The notes: generated from the sequence alone by a model not told the origin. DNA of 45,323 nt from Acidilobaceae archaeon (GCA_027014125.1 JALWEI010000012.1:1-45323), one strand, 5' to 3'. Numbered from the stretch's first letter, positions 15,094 to 24,700 are shown. Numbers and translations: made by a program.

Positions 15094-16746
15094 TTAGAAG
15101 TTGAAGTCGGGCTTCTCCTCCTCTTCCTCGCCTTCCTTGCCCTTCTTCTCCTTCTTTGGTGGGGCTGCTGCTATGACGTCGTCTATCTTCAGCAGGCTCA
15201 CGGCGGCCTCGCTGGCGCTCTTGATTACCTGCTTCTTTACTAGTAGTGGCTCGTATACGTTGATCCTGGTCATGTCCTCCTCTATCTTGCCTGCCAGCAC
15301 GTTTACTCCAGCGTTCTTGAAGCCCTTGTTGTGTAGGGCCCTTAGCTGTAGTATGGTGTCTAGCGCGTCCATACCTGCGCTCTCTGCCAGTACTGTCGGT
15401 ATGACTTCTAGTGCCTCCGCGTAGGCCTCGATGGCCATCTGCTCCTTGCCGCCTACCGTCCTAGCATAGTCCCTTAGCTTCTCGGCTAGCTCTACCTCAG
15501 CTGCCCCGCCGCCGCCGACTATCTTTGGCTCCCTTAGTATGTTCCTTAGGCTGTGTAGGGCGTCCATTATGTTCCTCTCGGCCTCGTCTAGTAGCATGTC
15601 GTTGGCTCCCCTTAGTAGTATGGTTACGCTTCTGGGGTTCTTTGCTCCCTCTATGAATACCATCTTGTCCTCGCCGACCTTCCTCTCCTCCACCAGCTCA
15701 GCCTCGCCCAGGTAATCTGGCTTTAGGTCCCTTAGGCTGGTTACTATCTTTGCTCCGGTGGCCCTGGCAACCTTCTCAATATCACTCCTCTTAACCCTCC
15801 TAACAGCCAGAATACCCCTCTTAGCCAAGAAATGCTGAGCAACATCATCAATACCCTTCTGAGTAATCACCACATTAGCCCCAGTAGCAGCAATCTTCTC
15901 GACCATCTCCTTTAGTAGCCTTGTCTCCTCCTCGAGGAACCTGTCTAGCTGCTCTATGTCGGTTACCCTTATCTTGGTTGTTATGTCTGGCTTCTGTATC
16001 TCTAGTGGGGCGTCTAGTACTAGTATCTTGGCGTTCTCGACCCTCTTGGGCATGCCTGGGTGTACTACCTCCTTGTCTAGTACTACTCCCCTTATGAGCT
16101 TTGAGTCTAGCAGGCTGCCTCCCTTCTTCTTCTCTATCTTGACTAGGTCTAGGTCGACGTTGTAGCCGCCGTCGGGCTTCTTCTCTGCTATGATCTTTAT
16201 AGCCTCAACCACCATGTCGATTATCTTCTGCTTCTCCGGGCCGTGGCCGGTGTACTTGCTTGAGAGTGTGGTCTCCACGATCTTCCTGAGCTCTGCCTCA
16301 TTCTCCACGTCCACGGGGACTGCCATGTTCTCTAGTATCTCTAGGGCCTTTGATAGTGCCTTGGTGTAGCCGCTCATTATTATGCTTGGGTGTATGTTCT
16401 CGTCTAGGAGCTTCTCAGCCTTCTCTAGGAGGGTGCCCGATAGTACGACTACGCTGGTGGTCCCGTCGCCGACCTCCGCGTCCTGGGCCTTGGCTACCTC
16501 TACTAGTAGCTTGGCTGCTGGGTGCTGGACCTCCATCTCCTTGACTATTGTGGCGCCGTCGTTTGTTACTACTATGTCTCCGAAGGCGTCTACTAGCATC
16601 TTGTCTAGGCCCCTGGGGCCTAGGCTGGTCTTCAGTAGCTCTGCCATGACCTTCGCCGCTAGTATGTTGTTCCTCAGGGCCTCCCTACCGTAGGTCCTCT
16701 GGGTGCCCTCCTTGAGTATCAGTACCGGGACTCCTGACACTGCCAT
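15094..16746 (-). CDS. Thermosome subunit (group II chaperonin)
   Basis: ATP-dependent double-ring chaperonin subunit of 550 aa. Diagnostic segments: [14 protein letters not shown] near residue 45, [32 protein letters not shown] with the catalytic Asp, and [13 protein letters not shown] in the C-terminal equatorial part. The C-terminus is an acidic and basic tail ending PDFNF rather than a GGM-type tail. I cannot say which paralogue (alpha, beta or gamma) it is. The start ATG 16744-16746 has GTCACCT (AGGTGAC on the coding strand) at 16752-16758 and a strong promoter. About 40 codons (15,777-15,897) use a clearly different synonymous codon set from the rest of the gene; see findings. Confidence 0.96.
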   Translation of the reverse strand: MAVSGVPVLILKEGTQRTYGREALRNNILAAKVMAELLKTSLGPRGLDKMLVDAFGDIVVTNDGATIVKEMEVQHPAAKLLVEVAKAQDAEVGDGTTSVVVLSGTLLEKAEKLLDENIHPSIIMSGYTKALSKALEILENMAVPVDVENEAELRKIVETTLSSKYTGHGPEKQKIIDMVVEAIKIIAEKKPDGGYNVDLDLVKIEKKKGGSLLDSKLIRGVVLDKEVVHPGMPKRVENAKILVLDAPLEIQKPDITTKIRVTDIEQLDRFLEEETRLLKEMVEKIAATGANVVITQKGIDDVAQHFLAKRGILAVRRVKRSDIEKVARATGAKIVTSLRDLKPDYLGEAELVEERKVGEDKMVFIEGAKNPRSVTILLRGANDMLLDEAERNIMDALHSLRNILREPKIVGGGGAAEVELAEKLRDYARTVGGKEQMAIEAYAEALEVIPTVLAESAGMDALDTILQLRALHNKGFKNAGVNVLAGKIEEDMTRINVYEPLLVKKQVIKSASEAAVSLLKIDDVIAAAPPKKEKKGKEGEEEEEKPDFNF

Positions 16747-16799
16747 CTCTTGTCACCTGCTCCACTTCATTCTCCACAGAAACATGTAGAAGCCGCTTC

Positions 16800-16815
16800 T
16801 ATATAAAGCTTTCGC
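16800..16815 (-). promoter_or_regulatory. Thermosome core promoter (BRE + TATA), possibly bidirectional
   Basis: On the minus strand GCGAAAG (16809-16815) is a good BRE followed by CTTTATATA (16800-16808). The start of transcription would fall near 16,780 and the ATG is at 16746. Read on the plus strand the same bases give TATATAAAG, which is correctly placed for transcription of the gene beginning at 16870, but with no A-rich BRE on that side. Confidence 0.75.
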
Positions 16816-16869
16816 ATCCAGGTTTTAGGCCACCGCCCCGGCCAGGAAGGGTGGGGGTGCACCTAGAGG

Positions 16870-17691
16870 GTGCCAGCAATATGCACCATGTGCAGGAGGA
16901 GGCCAGCAGTATACGTGAGGACCTTCAGCGGCGACAAGCTATGCCAGGCATGCCTGAGGAGGCAGCTACTCAAGCAGGCGAAACGCTCCCTAGGCAGCCA
17001 CGGGATCCTCAAGCCCAGGCAGAGGATAGTGGTGCCACTCTCACCTCTAGCCCCCCTCCCCTCCCTGGCACTGGCAGACCTAGCATCTAGAGTGGAGGCA
17101 AGATACGGCTCCACTATCATAATATTAATAAATAGAGATGCGCTGGAGCCCGGCCCCGGCACGCTGGATAAGATAAAGGAGCTTGGGGCAGAGGTTGCCG
17201 TGGAGAGCCGCCCCCTGCCAGGGGGCCTCTCGCCGCCCGAGTGCATGAGGGCCGAGAGGGCCCTCGCAATCACAGCCGCCAAGAGGCTGGGGGCCGACGC
17301 AGTTGCCATGCCCTACACCAGGGACCTACTCACCCTCGCCCTCCTGGAGGCTATGGCTGGCCAAGCCGAGATGCTTAGCGAAGCGGAGGAGTCGTGGCCA
17401 GGCCCGGTGCCGGGCGTGGCAGGCCTTTCCAGGGTGGAGTCCGAGGCCGCCGCTGCCTACGCCGCCCTTCAGGGGTACGACGCCACCCCGCTGTGCAGGG
17501 TTAATACCGGGGTTGCGAGGCTCCTGAAGGCTGCCTCGTGGGGTAGGCCCGAGCTAGTGTATAGCTCCTCGAAGTCTATAGGGCTGCTCGCCTCCGAGGC
17601 TGGTTCCAGGTTTAGGAGGTGCAGGGTTTGTGGCGGATACACCAGCGGGGGTGACGTGTGCTGGCTATGCAGGAGGCTTGGGCTCGGATAG
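16870..17691 (+). CDS. TtuA/Ncs6-like zinc-finger protein with degenerate PP-loop
   Basis: The 273-aa layout matches tRNA 2-thiouridine synthetases (TtuA/Ncs6/CTU1): an N-terminal zinc finger (C5-x2-C8 and C25-x2-C28), a central Rossmann-like domain, and a C-terminal zinc finger (C251-x2-C254, C264-x2-C267, in CRVCGGYTSGGDVCWLC). However, the ATP pyrophosphatase PP-loop (SGGxDS in active members) is replaced by LSPLAPLPSLALADL around residues 57-71, and the usual catalytic Cys pair of the central domain is not evident. It therefore looks like a pseudo-enzyme or a family member with another role; tRNA binding through the fingers is plausible. Start GTG 16870, with GGGGGTG about ten bases upstream. 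The 3' end overlaps the convergent gene by 27 bases. Confidence 0.7.
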   Translation: MPAICTMCRRRPAVYVRTFSGDKLCQACLRRQLLKQAKRSLGSHGILKPRQRIVVPLSPLAPLPSLALADLASRVEARYGSTIIILINRDALEPGPGTLDKIKELGAEVAVESRPLPGGLSPPECMRAERALAITAAKRLGADAVAMPYTRDLLTLALLEAMAGQAEMLSEAEESWPGPVPGVAGLSRVESEAAAAYAALQGYDATPLCRVNTGVARLLKAASWGRPELVYSSSKSIGLLASEAGSRFRRCRVCGGYTSGGDVCWLCRRLGLG

Positions 17692-18417
17692 TAGCCTCCT
17701 TATCTCCTCCTTCTCGCTCCTGCTGAGGTAGATTGCTATGCTATAGCCCCCGGCCGGCCTGAGGCTGGGCGGCTTTAGCTCTCCGTTTAGTACCACGAAG
17801 CCTGCGGCTAGTATCTCCCTGAGTATGCCCTTGTCGGCTGTCCGGGCGTATTCCAGCAGCATCTCCCTGAAGCCGATGCTCTGCTTTAGCTCCTCCTCGC
17901 TTACCCTGGCCCCGCATATGATGCACTCTAGGTCTGGGGTTAGGGATGAGAAGCCGCAGCGGGGGCACTTGACTGGGAGCGGGTTCCCGTACCTCTCCCA
18001 GAGGTACCTTAGCGCCTCCACCACGTGGTCTAGGCCATGCCTCTCTGCTTGCCTGTAGAGCTTTGGAGCAGCCCTGCCTGCCAGCTCCTCTGCGTTGGCC
18101 ACTATGAACTCGACTTGCTCAGGTGTTAGCTCTTCCTTGGATAGCAGGTGGGCTGCTATGGCCTTGAGTAGAAGCTGCTTGCCCCTCTCGAGCTTGGCCA
18201 CTATAACCTCCGCCTTCGGCTTTGTCGCCCTGGCCTCTACTAGCTCGCCGATCACTGGCTCCAGTATCTCCGCGAGCTCTTCTACTGTGAGGCCTATATA
18301 GTCTAGCCCCAGCCTCTGGTGCAACCCCTTGGCAACCTCTGTCGCGAACCCTTTAACATCGAATGTCTCCTTCCAGCTCCTCCTGCCCCTTCTTCTTCCC
18401 CTGGCCGACGCTACCAC
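17665..18417 (-). CDS. Conserved-looking zinc-ribbon protein, function unknown
   Basis: A 250-residue soluble protein. The N-terminus is very basic (RGRRRGRRSWK), suggesting nucleic acid or ribosome contact. Residues about 20-135 are helical; a zinc ribbon follows (CPRCGF...CIICGA, Cys pairs about ten residues apart), then a helical segment and a C-terminal alpha/beta part (GGYSIAIYLSRSEKEEIRRLL). I do not recognise the family and assign no function. Start GTG at 18415-18417. It overlaps the TtuA-like gene tail to tail by 27 bases. Confidence 0.75.
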   Translation of the reverse strand: MVASARGRRRGRRSWKETFDVKGFATEVAKGLHQRLGLDYIGLTVEELAEILEPVIGELVEARATKPKAEVIVAKLERGKQLLLKAIAAHLLSKEELTPEQVEFIVANAEELAGRAAPKLYRQAERHGLDHVVEALRYLWERYGNPLPVKCPRCGFSSLTPDLECIICGARVSEEELKQSIGFREMLLEYARTADKGILREILAAGFVVLNGELKPPSLRPAGGYSIAIYLSRSEKEEIRRLLSEPKPPA

Positions 18418-18705
18418 GCCCCGGGAGGGGTCCCCTTAGGGCTAGTACACTGGTTAGGGTATTATTGTCGCTATGAGCCGGTGCATGGAGCCGGTGTCAT
18501 TGTGATGCGCTGATACCCCCATGCAGGGGTAATACCGATAGGCGCCGCCTGCCTGTTTGGGGAGTATCTCCAGGTTGATACCCTGCCTAGTACTGGGCAC
18601 TGCTCCCTTTACCCCTTCAAGATTTCAGTATCATAACGGATCTACTCCTAAGCCGGGCTAAGGAGGCATGCCTACCAGGTATAGTATAAGGTGTGGTGGC
18701 TAGGG
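18418..18705 (+). other. Intergenic region upstream of nrdJ with a palindromic hairpin
   Basis: A 288-base stretch between divergent genes with no convincing ORF. It contains an inverted repeat TACCCC-N6-GGGGTA (about 18513-18530) and a repeated GATACC element (near 18512 and 18572). A weak TATA (TATAGTATAA, 18680-18689) lies close to the nrdJ start. It could be an operator or leader for ribonucleotide reductase control; I see no cobalamin riboswitch core. Confidence 0.4.
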
Positions 18706-21306
18706 TTGAAGGTTGTAAAGAGGGATGGCAAGGTAGAGGAGTTCCGGGTCGAGAAGCTTAGGGCCAGCATAGAGAAGGCGCTAAGTGAGGCTGGGCTAGA
18801 GGATAGGGTTGACGAGGTGCTTGCAAGGGTTCTCCGCGAGATCGAGGGCGAGAGCCAGGTATTCGCGGCATCCATAGCCGACCGTGTGGAGCGCGTTATG
18901 GTGGAGATGGGGGTATCCGATAGCAGGTGGTTCGAGGCGGCCAAGAGGTATGAGCTAGCTCATCTATACAACGACGTGTACGGTAAGGGAGGGTGGAGTA
19001 GCTTCCACCCCAGGGACCTAGAGCTGACGTTCAACGCCATAAAGGTCCTGGAGGCGAGGTACCTGCTCAAGGACCCTGAGACGTGGAGGTACCGTGAGAC
19101 CCCGCAGATGCTGTTCCGTAGAGTCGCCAGGGCCATAGCCTCCGTAGAGTACAACTACGGGGCTAGCGAGGAGGAGGTCAAGAGGCTGGAGGAGGAGTTC
19201 TACAATCTAATGTCAACCAGGAGGTTCATGCCCAACACCCCCACACTGATGAACGCCGGCACAAGGCTGGGCATACTCTCTGCATGCTTCGTGATACCTG
19301 TCAGGGACTCGATGACAACCCCAGAGGGCGAGGGGATAATGGACTCACTGAGGGCCCAGGCACTGATACACCAGCACGGTGGTGGTACCGGATTCGACTT
19401 CTCCGAGCTCAGGCCAGAGTATGACGTTGTCAGCAGCAGCGGGGGCCTATCTAGTGGCCCGCTCAGCTTCATGAAGCTGTTCGATGTTGCTACCGACGTG
19501 GTTAAGCAGGGTGGTAAGAGGCGCGGCGCTAACATGGGCATAATGCACGTCTGGCATGCCGATATAGAGAAGTTCATAGTCTCCAAGACCGGGGAGCTGA
19601 AGGATGTACACCTACAGAACTTCAACATCAGTGTCGCCTTCTACGACGACTTCTTCTACCGGGTCGCGAGCGACATGGAGTGGTACCTAGTGAACCCGAG
19701 GAAGACCGATCTATCGGGGAGGAAGGACTCCAGGCAGTACGCAATAGTACGTGCCAGGCACTATATCCAGGACGAGTGGGTCCAGGAGGCTATACTGGAG
19801 GAGCTGGAGGAGAACGGTGGCTCCATCGCACTGGAGGACTCTAAGATCATAACACTCAACGAGGCCCTGCTCATGGCCAAGCTCGAGGGGGCGGTGACTA
19901 AGACCGTCAGGGCCAGGGAGTTACTACAGAAGATAGTGGAGGGGGCCTGGGACAGCGGCGACCCCGGGTTTATCAACATAGACGAGATCAACCGCCGGCA
20001 CCCAGTGTGGTATCTAGGCAAGATAAACGCCACCAACCCCTGTGGAGAGGAGCCCCTACTACCCTGGGAGCCGTGCAACCTGGGCAGCATCAACCTGGAG
20101 ATGTACGTGGTTGAGAAGGATGGTAAGCCTACCATCGACTGGGAGGCCCTTGCCAGGGATGTGAGGACCGCCGTGAGGTTCCTAGACAACGTCATCGATG
20201 CGAACGACCCGCCGCTGAGGCAGATAAGGGAGGCCAACCTGCGGACCAGGAAGGTCGGCCTAGGAGTCATGGGATGGGCCCGCATGCTGATCAGGCTCGG
20301 CATACCATACGATAGCCCCGATGCTATAAGGCTTGCATGGCACGTGGCGGAGTGGATCGCCTGGAACGCTTATGAGGAGGGCGTCGAGATAGCTAGGGAG
20401 AAGGGCCCCTTCCCAGCCTGGAATGCCAGGCTCTACAGGTGGCTCCACGAGACCCTACCCTTCAAGAGCCCCGAGGAGTACTTGAGAGTGGTATGGGAGG
20501 AGACGGGTAGGAGGGACCTGCTAGAGAAGCCGAGCAGCAGGCTAGCGGAGATCCTCGAGGGCAAGCCGGAGACCAGGTGGGAGGAGACTAAGAGGAAGGC
20601 GATGAAGTGGGGGCTACGGAACGCTACATACCTGAGCATAGCCCCGACTGGGACGATAAGCATCATAGCAGGGGCCAGCGCTAGCATAGAGCCTCTATTC
20701 GCCCTCGCCTTCGTTAGGCAGGTAGCGGTGGGCACCTTCATAGAGGTCGAGCCCCTCTTCCTCGAGGAGCTGAGGAGGCTTGAGATGGACGAGCCCGAGG
20801 TCATAGAGACCATAGCAGAGACTGGAAGCGTGGCCCACCTAAAGTGGGTGCCAAGGAGGCTGAGGCGCATATTCAGGACCGCCCACGATATAGACTACGA
20901 GTACCACCTACTCCACCAGGCGGTATGGCAGGCATGGGTCGACGCCGGCACAAGTAAGACGATAAACATGAGGCACGACGAGCCCGTGGAGAGCGTGTGG
21001 AAGACCTACTGGCTAGCCTGGAGGCTCAGGATAAAGGGGACAACAGTCTACAGGGACAGGAGCAAGAGCCAGCAGGTGATATACTTCGGTGTGAAGAAGA
21101 GTGAGGAGGAGAAGGAGAAGGAGGAAGAGAAGGATGATATAAAGCCCGTCGCAGTGGTAGAGCCCAGGAAGGAGGAAAAGGAGGAGCCCAGCGAGACCAG
21201 GAAGGCGCCCAAGAGGGCCAGGGTTAGGCTGGGTAAGGGGAAGGTAAAGCAGCTGATAACTGTTGCAGAGGACTATGCAGGCGGGTGCCCCACCTGCGAT
21301 ATATAG
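18706..21306 (+). CDS. nrdJ: Adenosylcobalamin-dependent ribonucleotide reductase, class II
   Basis: Reduces ribonucleotides to deoxyribonucleotides using a B12-derived thiyl radical; no separate radical subunit is needed. Order in 866 aa: an ATP-cone (about 1-90, beginning [11 protein letters not shown]), the reductase barrel with ACFVIPV (first redox Cys), [13 protein letters not shown], the active-site loop [22 protein letters not shown], and [18 protein letters not shown], then a low-complexity acidic and basic linker (from about [11 protein letters not shown] to RKAPKRARV), and a C-terminal CPTCDI pair that re-reduces the active site. No intein is present. TTG 18706 gives MKVVKRDG with GGTGG six bases upstream; GTG 18691 in the same frame is an alternative. 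Confidence 0.94.
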   Translation: MKVVKRDGKVEEFRVEKLRASIEKALSEAGLEDRVDEVLARVLREIEGESQVFAASIADRVERVMVEMGVSDSRWFEAAKRYELAHLYNDVYGKGGWSSFHPRDLELTFNAIKVLEARYLLKDPETWRYRETPQMLFRRVARAIASVEYNYGASEEEVKRLEEEFYNLMSTRRFMPNTPTLMNAGTRLGILSACFVIPVRDSMTTPEGEGIMDSLRAQALIHQHGGGTGFDFSELRPEYDVVSSSGGLSSGPLSFMKLFDVATDVVKQGGKRRGANMGIMHVWHADIEKFIVSKTGELKDVHLQNFNISVAFYDDFFYRVASDMEWYLVNPRKTDLSGRKDSRQYAIVRARHYIQDEWVQEAILEELEENGGSIALEDSKIITLNEALLMAKLEGAVTKTVRARELLQKIVEGAWDSGDPGFINIDEINRRHPVWYLGKINATNPCGEEPLLPWEPCNLGSINLEMYVVEKDGKPTIDWEALARDVRTAVRFLDNVIDANDPPLRQIREANLRTRKVGLGVMGWARMLIRLGIPYDSPDAIRLAWHVAEWIAWNAYEEGVEIAREKGPFPAWNARLYRWLHETLPFKSPEEYLRVVWEETGRRDLLEKPSSRLAEILEGKPETRWEETKRKAMKWGLRNATYLSIAPTGTISIIAGASASIEPLFALAFVRQVAVGTFIEVEPLFLEELRRLEMDEPEVIETIAETGSVAHLKWVPRRLRRIFRTAHDIDYEYHLLHQAVWQAWVDAGTSKTINMRHDEPVESVWKTYWLAWRLRIKGTTVYRDRSKSQQVIYFGVKKSEEEKEKEEEKDDIKPVAVVEPRKEEKEEPSETRKAPKRARVRLGKGKVKQLITVAEDYAGGCPTCDI

Positions 21307-21370
21307 TAGAGGCGTAACGGTATCGAGGATCCTTAACCTTTTACCACTCCTTCTTACACGTAATGCGAAC

Positions 21371-21380
21371 ATTTAAAAAT
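21371..21380 (+). promoter_or_regulatory. TATA box of the mannosylglycerate operon
   Basis: ATTTAAAAAT, with transcription predicted near 21400. This leaves an approximately 80-base leader before the synthase start, long for a crenarchaeal gene; the leader is structured (next entry). Confidence 0.6.
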
Positions 21381-21406
21381 ACAGGTTGCTACACTATACC
21401 CTTATT

Positions 21407-21458
21407 GGAGCCCCGAGGGAGCAGGACTAGCCACTCCTCAGGGCTCCCAGGGGTACCC
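21407..21458 (+). promoter_or_regulatory. Structured 5' leader: long stem-loop plus GGGTACCC palindrome
   Basis: GGAGCCC (21407-21413) pairs with GGGCTCC (21441-21447), continued inward by GAG-G-GAG (21415-21421) against CTCCTC (21434-21439), with one mismatch (C/A) and one bulged G, closing a 12-base loop. GGGTACCC (21451-21458) follows at once. Placement between the predicted transcript start and the ATG suggests an RNA regulatory element or an RNA-stability element. Confidence 0.55.
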
Positions 21459-21481
21459 TCCAGGGCTAGGGATGATGCGGG

Positions 21482-22648
21482 ATGATGCTAGAGGCACCCC
21501 AGAGGTTTGAGAGCTATGGCGCGGTAACGATATACGACCTTGTTAAGGTTCTCGAGCTCGACGCCTCTAATAGGAGGGGGTTCCACGGCATAGTAACCAT
21601 AGACGATGAGGTATTCAACGATATAGCGGCGAAGACCGCTATAATAGTTCCGATAAAGGATGAGGAGCTATTCACCCTGGAGGGGGTGATAAGTGCTATA
21701 CCCCACAGCTCCCTCGTCATAGTAGTGTCGGCATCCTCCAGGGAGCCGGTGGATAGGTATAGGCACGAGCTGGACCTGGCCAAGGTGATCCACCAGACCA
21801 CGCGGAGGGGGATACTGGTCCTCCACCAGAAGGACCAGGCATGGGTCGACGCTCTAGCGGATACGCCTCTAGAGCTGATGCTGGAGGGGGAGAGCGTTAG
21901 GAGCGGGAAGGGGGAGGGTATGCTACTCGGCGCAATAGCCGCCGCTGCCCTGGGCTACAGGTATATCGGGTTCATAGACAGCGACAACTACGTGCCGGGG
22001 GCTGTGCACGAGTATGCCAGGATATACTATGCAGGGTTCCACCTGCTCGAGACAGAGTATGCCATGGTTAGGATCAAGTGGCCCTTCAAGGGGAAGCTAG
22101 CCTCCTCCGACATGTACCTTAGGAGGAGGGGGAGGGTTTCCAGGATAACTAATAGGATACTCAACACCGCCCTCTCTAGGATAAGGAAGGTTGAGACCGA
22201 TATAATTAAGACGGGGAATAGCGGGGAGCACGCCCTCTCCGTCAAGCTCGCGCTGTCGATGAAGTGGGCCAGCGGCTACGCCGTGGAGCCCTACCAGCTA
22301 GTCTACCTGCTGGAGGAGTGCTTCATAAAGGCGGGTAAGGGCGAGTGCCCCTCGCTCCCCCACCAAGTCAAGATCCTACAGGCGGAGGCTAGGAATCCCC
22401 ATATACATGCCGAGAAGGGGGATGAGCACATAAACTCCATGATAGCCAAGAGCCTTGGCACTATATACTACTCTAGCCTGGCCGACGAGAGGGTCAAGGC
22501 GGAGATAATCGAGACTCTGGAGCAGTATAGTGCCGGGCTCAAGCCCGTCCCACCCAGGATATACGACCCTCGGGGCGTGGATCCCGTGAAGGTGTTCTCC
22601 AGCTTCATAGCATCTAGCGAAGAGTCTGTGCTCTACGAGGAGGTGTAG
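21482..22648 (+). CDS. mngA: Mannosyl-3-phosphoglycerate synthase
   Basis: GT55-family glycosyltransferase: GDP-mannose + 3-phosphoglycerate gives mannosyl-3-phosphoglycerate, the first step to the heat and salt protectant mannosylglycerate. The 388-aa protein has the nucleotide-sugar DXD-type motif at D166-S-D168 (IGFIDSDNYVPG), preceded by GKGEGMLLGAIAAAALGYRY, and KTGNSGEHALS and YAVEPYQLVYLLEE in the C-terminal half, all typical. Start ATG 21482 (ATG 21485 directly follows). The phosphatase gene starts 1 base after the stop, so the two steps are made from one transcript. The pathway is known in Aeropyrum, Pyrococcus and Thermus. Confidence 0.94.
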   Translation: MMLEAPQRFESYGAVTIYDLVKVLELDASNRRGFHGIVTIDDEVFNDIAAKTAIIVPIKDEELFTLEGVISAIPHSSLVIVVSASSREPVDRYRHELDLAKVIHQTTRRGILVLHQKDQAWVDALADTPLELMLEGESVRSGKGEGMLLGAIAAAALGYRYIGFIDSDNYVPGAVHEYARIYYAGFHLLETEYAMVRIKWPFKGKLASSDMYLRRRGRVSRITNRILNTALSRIRKVETDIIKTGNSGEHALSVKLALSMKWASGYAVEPYQLVYLLEECFIKAGKGECPSLPHQVKILQAEARNPHIHAEKGDEHINSMIAKSLGTIYYSSLADERVKAEIIETLEQYSAGLKPVPPRIYDPRGVDPVKVFSSFIASSEESVLYEEV

Positions 22649-22649
22649 C

Positions 22650-23477
22650 GTGGAGCCGAGCCTATTGAGGGCCGTCATTTTTACCGATATAGACTGGACC
22701 ATGATGGGGCCCGGGGAGGATCTTAGCGGTGTTTGCAGCGTCATGGAAAAGGCGCGTAGCCTAGGGGTGCCTGTGGTCCCTGTAACGGCCAAGTCGATAT
22801 ATGAGATCGTGGCCCTCGCCCCCAAGGCATGTATACCCATGGAGTCCCTAGTCGCGATATCCGAGTCTGGAGGCGCAGTTTACGCATCCCCGGGCATACT
22901 GTCTAGGCCTAGCGGCTCGAAGAAGGTCCTGGGGTATACCCTGGAGTACATCGAGTTGGGGAGGCCCATACCACTGTTTAGGGGTACCATAGCAAGGGAG
23001 GCCTCCAGGCTGGGGTGCGAGATCCACCTTCTCAGCCAGGCCGGCGAGTCCATGGCGGCTGCGATGACTGGCCTGAGCCCGGGCTCGGCTAGGCTCGCCT
23101 CTATGAGGGAGTACCTAGAGGTGATATGGTCCCCCAGCCAGGAGTGCCTGGATGCATTGGCCAGCGTGCTGGGCTCTATGGGGTTCTACGTGCATAGGAG
23201 TGCCAGGCTCCTCCATGTAGGCGTGCATGGGGGGAAGCTAGCAGCAGTCGCTAGGCTGGAGGAGGAGCCCCTATTCAGGGGCCTCTACACGATAGGCCTT
23301 GGAGACTCTGACGCGGACAGGGATTACCTGGAGCGTGTGGATACCGCTGTGCTGGTTCCAGGGCCATCCATGAGGGCTAGGACGAGGCTTATGAGGAGCG
23401 ACTATATGGTGGCCCCCTACCCGGCCCCCATGGGGTGGTGCTACATGGTGGATCAGCTACTCCTGGGACTGGCCTAG
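22650..23477 (+). CDS. mngB: Mannosyl-3-phosphoglycerate phosphatase
   Basis: HAD-superfamily phosphatase that removes the phosphate to yield mannosylglycerate. Motif I is FTDIDWTM (D13, D15 as nucleophile and acid/base), with Trp where many relatives have Gly; motif II is PVTAKS, and motif IV is GLGDSDADRDYLERVD near the C-terminus. The 275-aa length is normal. The first codon is GTG at 22650, immediately after the synthase. The assignment rests on both the family pattern and the tight pairing with the synthase gene. Confidence 0.92.
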   Translation: MEPSLLRAVIFTDIDWTMMGPGEDLSGVCSVMEKARSLGVPVVPVTAKSIYEIVALAPKACIPMESLVAISESGGAVYASPGILSRPSGSKKVLGYTLEYIELGRPIPLFRGTIAREASRLGCEIHLLSQAGESMAAAMTGLSPGSARLASMREYLEVIWSPSQECLDALASVLGSMGFYVHRSARLLHVGVHGGKLAAVARLEEEPLFRGLYTIGLGDSDADRDYLERVDTAVLVPGPSMRARTRLMRSDYMVAPYPAPMGWCYMVDQLLLGLA

Positions 23478-23531
23478 AGGGGCTACACTGTTTAGGCCTC
23501 CCTCCTATATGTAGCCTGGGGCCGGGGTGTC

Positions 23532-24698
23532 TTGGAGGCGCTGCGGGCTCTGGTTGATACCGGCTATGAGGGCGTGTGGATGCATGTTAGGCCAGACGCT
23601 GTTAGGGCCCTCTATAACCCGGTCCTGAGGGAAAGGCTGCGGTGGTACTATGCAGTCCTTAGGGGCGTGGCTCCCCCCAAGTTCAAGCTTGTTAGGGCCG
23701 TAGAGTCGCCGCTCCGTGGTGATGAGATTAGGGAGGCTAGCCTTGAGGACCTCGTGAAGGCTCATAGTGAAGCCGCTGGCTGGTTTAGGGATGAGTGGGG
23801 GCCTGCGTTTGAGGAGCCTGAGAGGGCTGCTAGGCTTGCCAGGTCCTTCCCCCGGTGGAGCCTTCTCCACCTTAAGGCTGAGTTGGCTAGGAGGCTTGCT
23901 AGCCCGTGTGTGCTCTGCGATAGGAGGTGTGGCGTGGATAGGGCTTCCGGTAGGCTCGGGGCGTGTAGGCTTGCTTGGGATGTGTATGTGCATACCGCCT
24001 TCCTCCACCTTGGCGAGGAGGCTCCTCTGGTTCCTAGCGGGACGATATTTTATGGTGGGTGCAACTTCACCTGCGTCTTCTGCCAGAACTACGATGTGAG
24101 CCAGACTGGGGCTAGGATAGGCTTTAAGGCCACTCCCAGGAGCCTGGCCGCCCTACAGGACCTGCTTGCTGCCCGGGGTGCTAGGAATATAAATCATGTG
24201 GGTGGGGATCCCACGCCTAGCATGCATGTTATAGTTGAGAGCCTGCTGTATGTTAAGAGCGATATACCGCAGCTGTGGAATAGCAACATGTATATGAGCA
24301 CTGAGGCTATGGAGATCCTCGTCGATCTAATAGATATCTGGTTGCCCGACTTCAAGTGGGGTAATAATAGGTGTGCTCGGCGGCTCTCTATCGTTCCTAA
24401 CTATGTCGAGACTGTGACCAGGAACTTGGCTGTCGCCTCAAGGCATGGAGACATGATTATAAGGCACCTTGTTATGCCGGGCCACCTGGAGTGCTGTACT
24501 AGGAAGGTGCTCGAGTGGATCGCCGACAATCTGCCCCGGGATAGGGTGGTTGTCAATGTTATGGGCCAGTATACTCCTCAGCACCTTGTGGAGAGGAATC
24601 CGGGGAAGTGGAGGGATATTGCTAGGAGGGTATCTAGGAGGGAGGTGGAGGAGGCCAAGTGGTACGCGTCCAGTCTGGGCTTGTATCTCCTGGACTAG
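23532..24698 (+). CDS. PflX-type radical SAM protein (COG1313-like)
   Basis: A radical S-adenosylmethionine protein of about 388 aa. The [4Fe-4S] motif is CNFTCVFC inside FYGGCNFTCVFCQNYDVSQ. Upstream lies a second Cys cluster (CVLCDRRCGVDRASGRLGAC) characteristic of the PflX subgroup of pyruvate formate-lyase activating enzyme-like proteins. GGDPTPS (about residue 230) is the usual SAM-contact GGE-like region. The substrate of PflX proteins is unknown; no glycyl radical enzyme is visible here. The N-terminal 120 residues are not obviously conserved. The start TTG 23532 has GGGGTG only two bases before it, so the start is uncertain. It follows the mannosylglycerate genes by 54 bases and may be cotranscribed. 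Confidence 0.85.
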   Translation: MEALRALVDTGYEGVWMHVRPDAVRALYNPVLRERLRWYYAVLRGVAPPKFKLVRAVESPLRGDEIREASLEDLVKAHSEAAGWFRDEWGPAFEEPERAARLARSFPRWSLLHLKAELARRLASPCVLCDRRCGVDRASGRLGACRLAWDVYVHTAFLHLGEEAPLVPSGTIFYGGCNFTCVFCQNYDVSQTGARIGFKATPRSLAALQDLLAARGARNINHVGGDPTPSMHVIVESLLYVKSDIPQLWNSNMYMSTEAMEILVDLIDIWLPDFKWGNNRCARRLSIVPNYVETVTRNLAVASRHGDMIIRHLVMPGHLECCTRKVLEWIADNLPRDRVVVNVMGQYTPQHLVERNPGKWRDIARRVSRREVEEAKWYASSLGLYLLD

Positions 24699-24700
24699 CC

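Noticed and set aside
18418-18705. Cobalamin riboswitch before the B12-dependent reductase
   Set aside because: No match to the conserved B12-box core that I can see; only a short hairpin and GATACC repeats.
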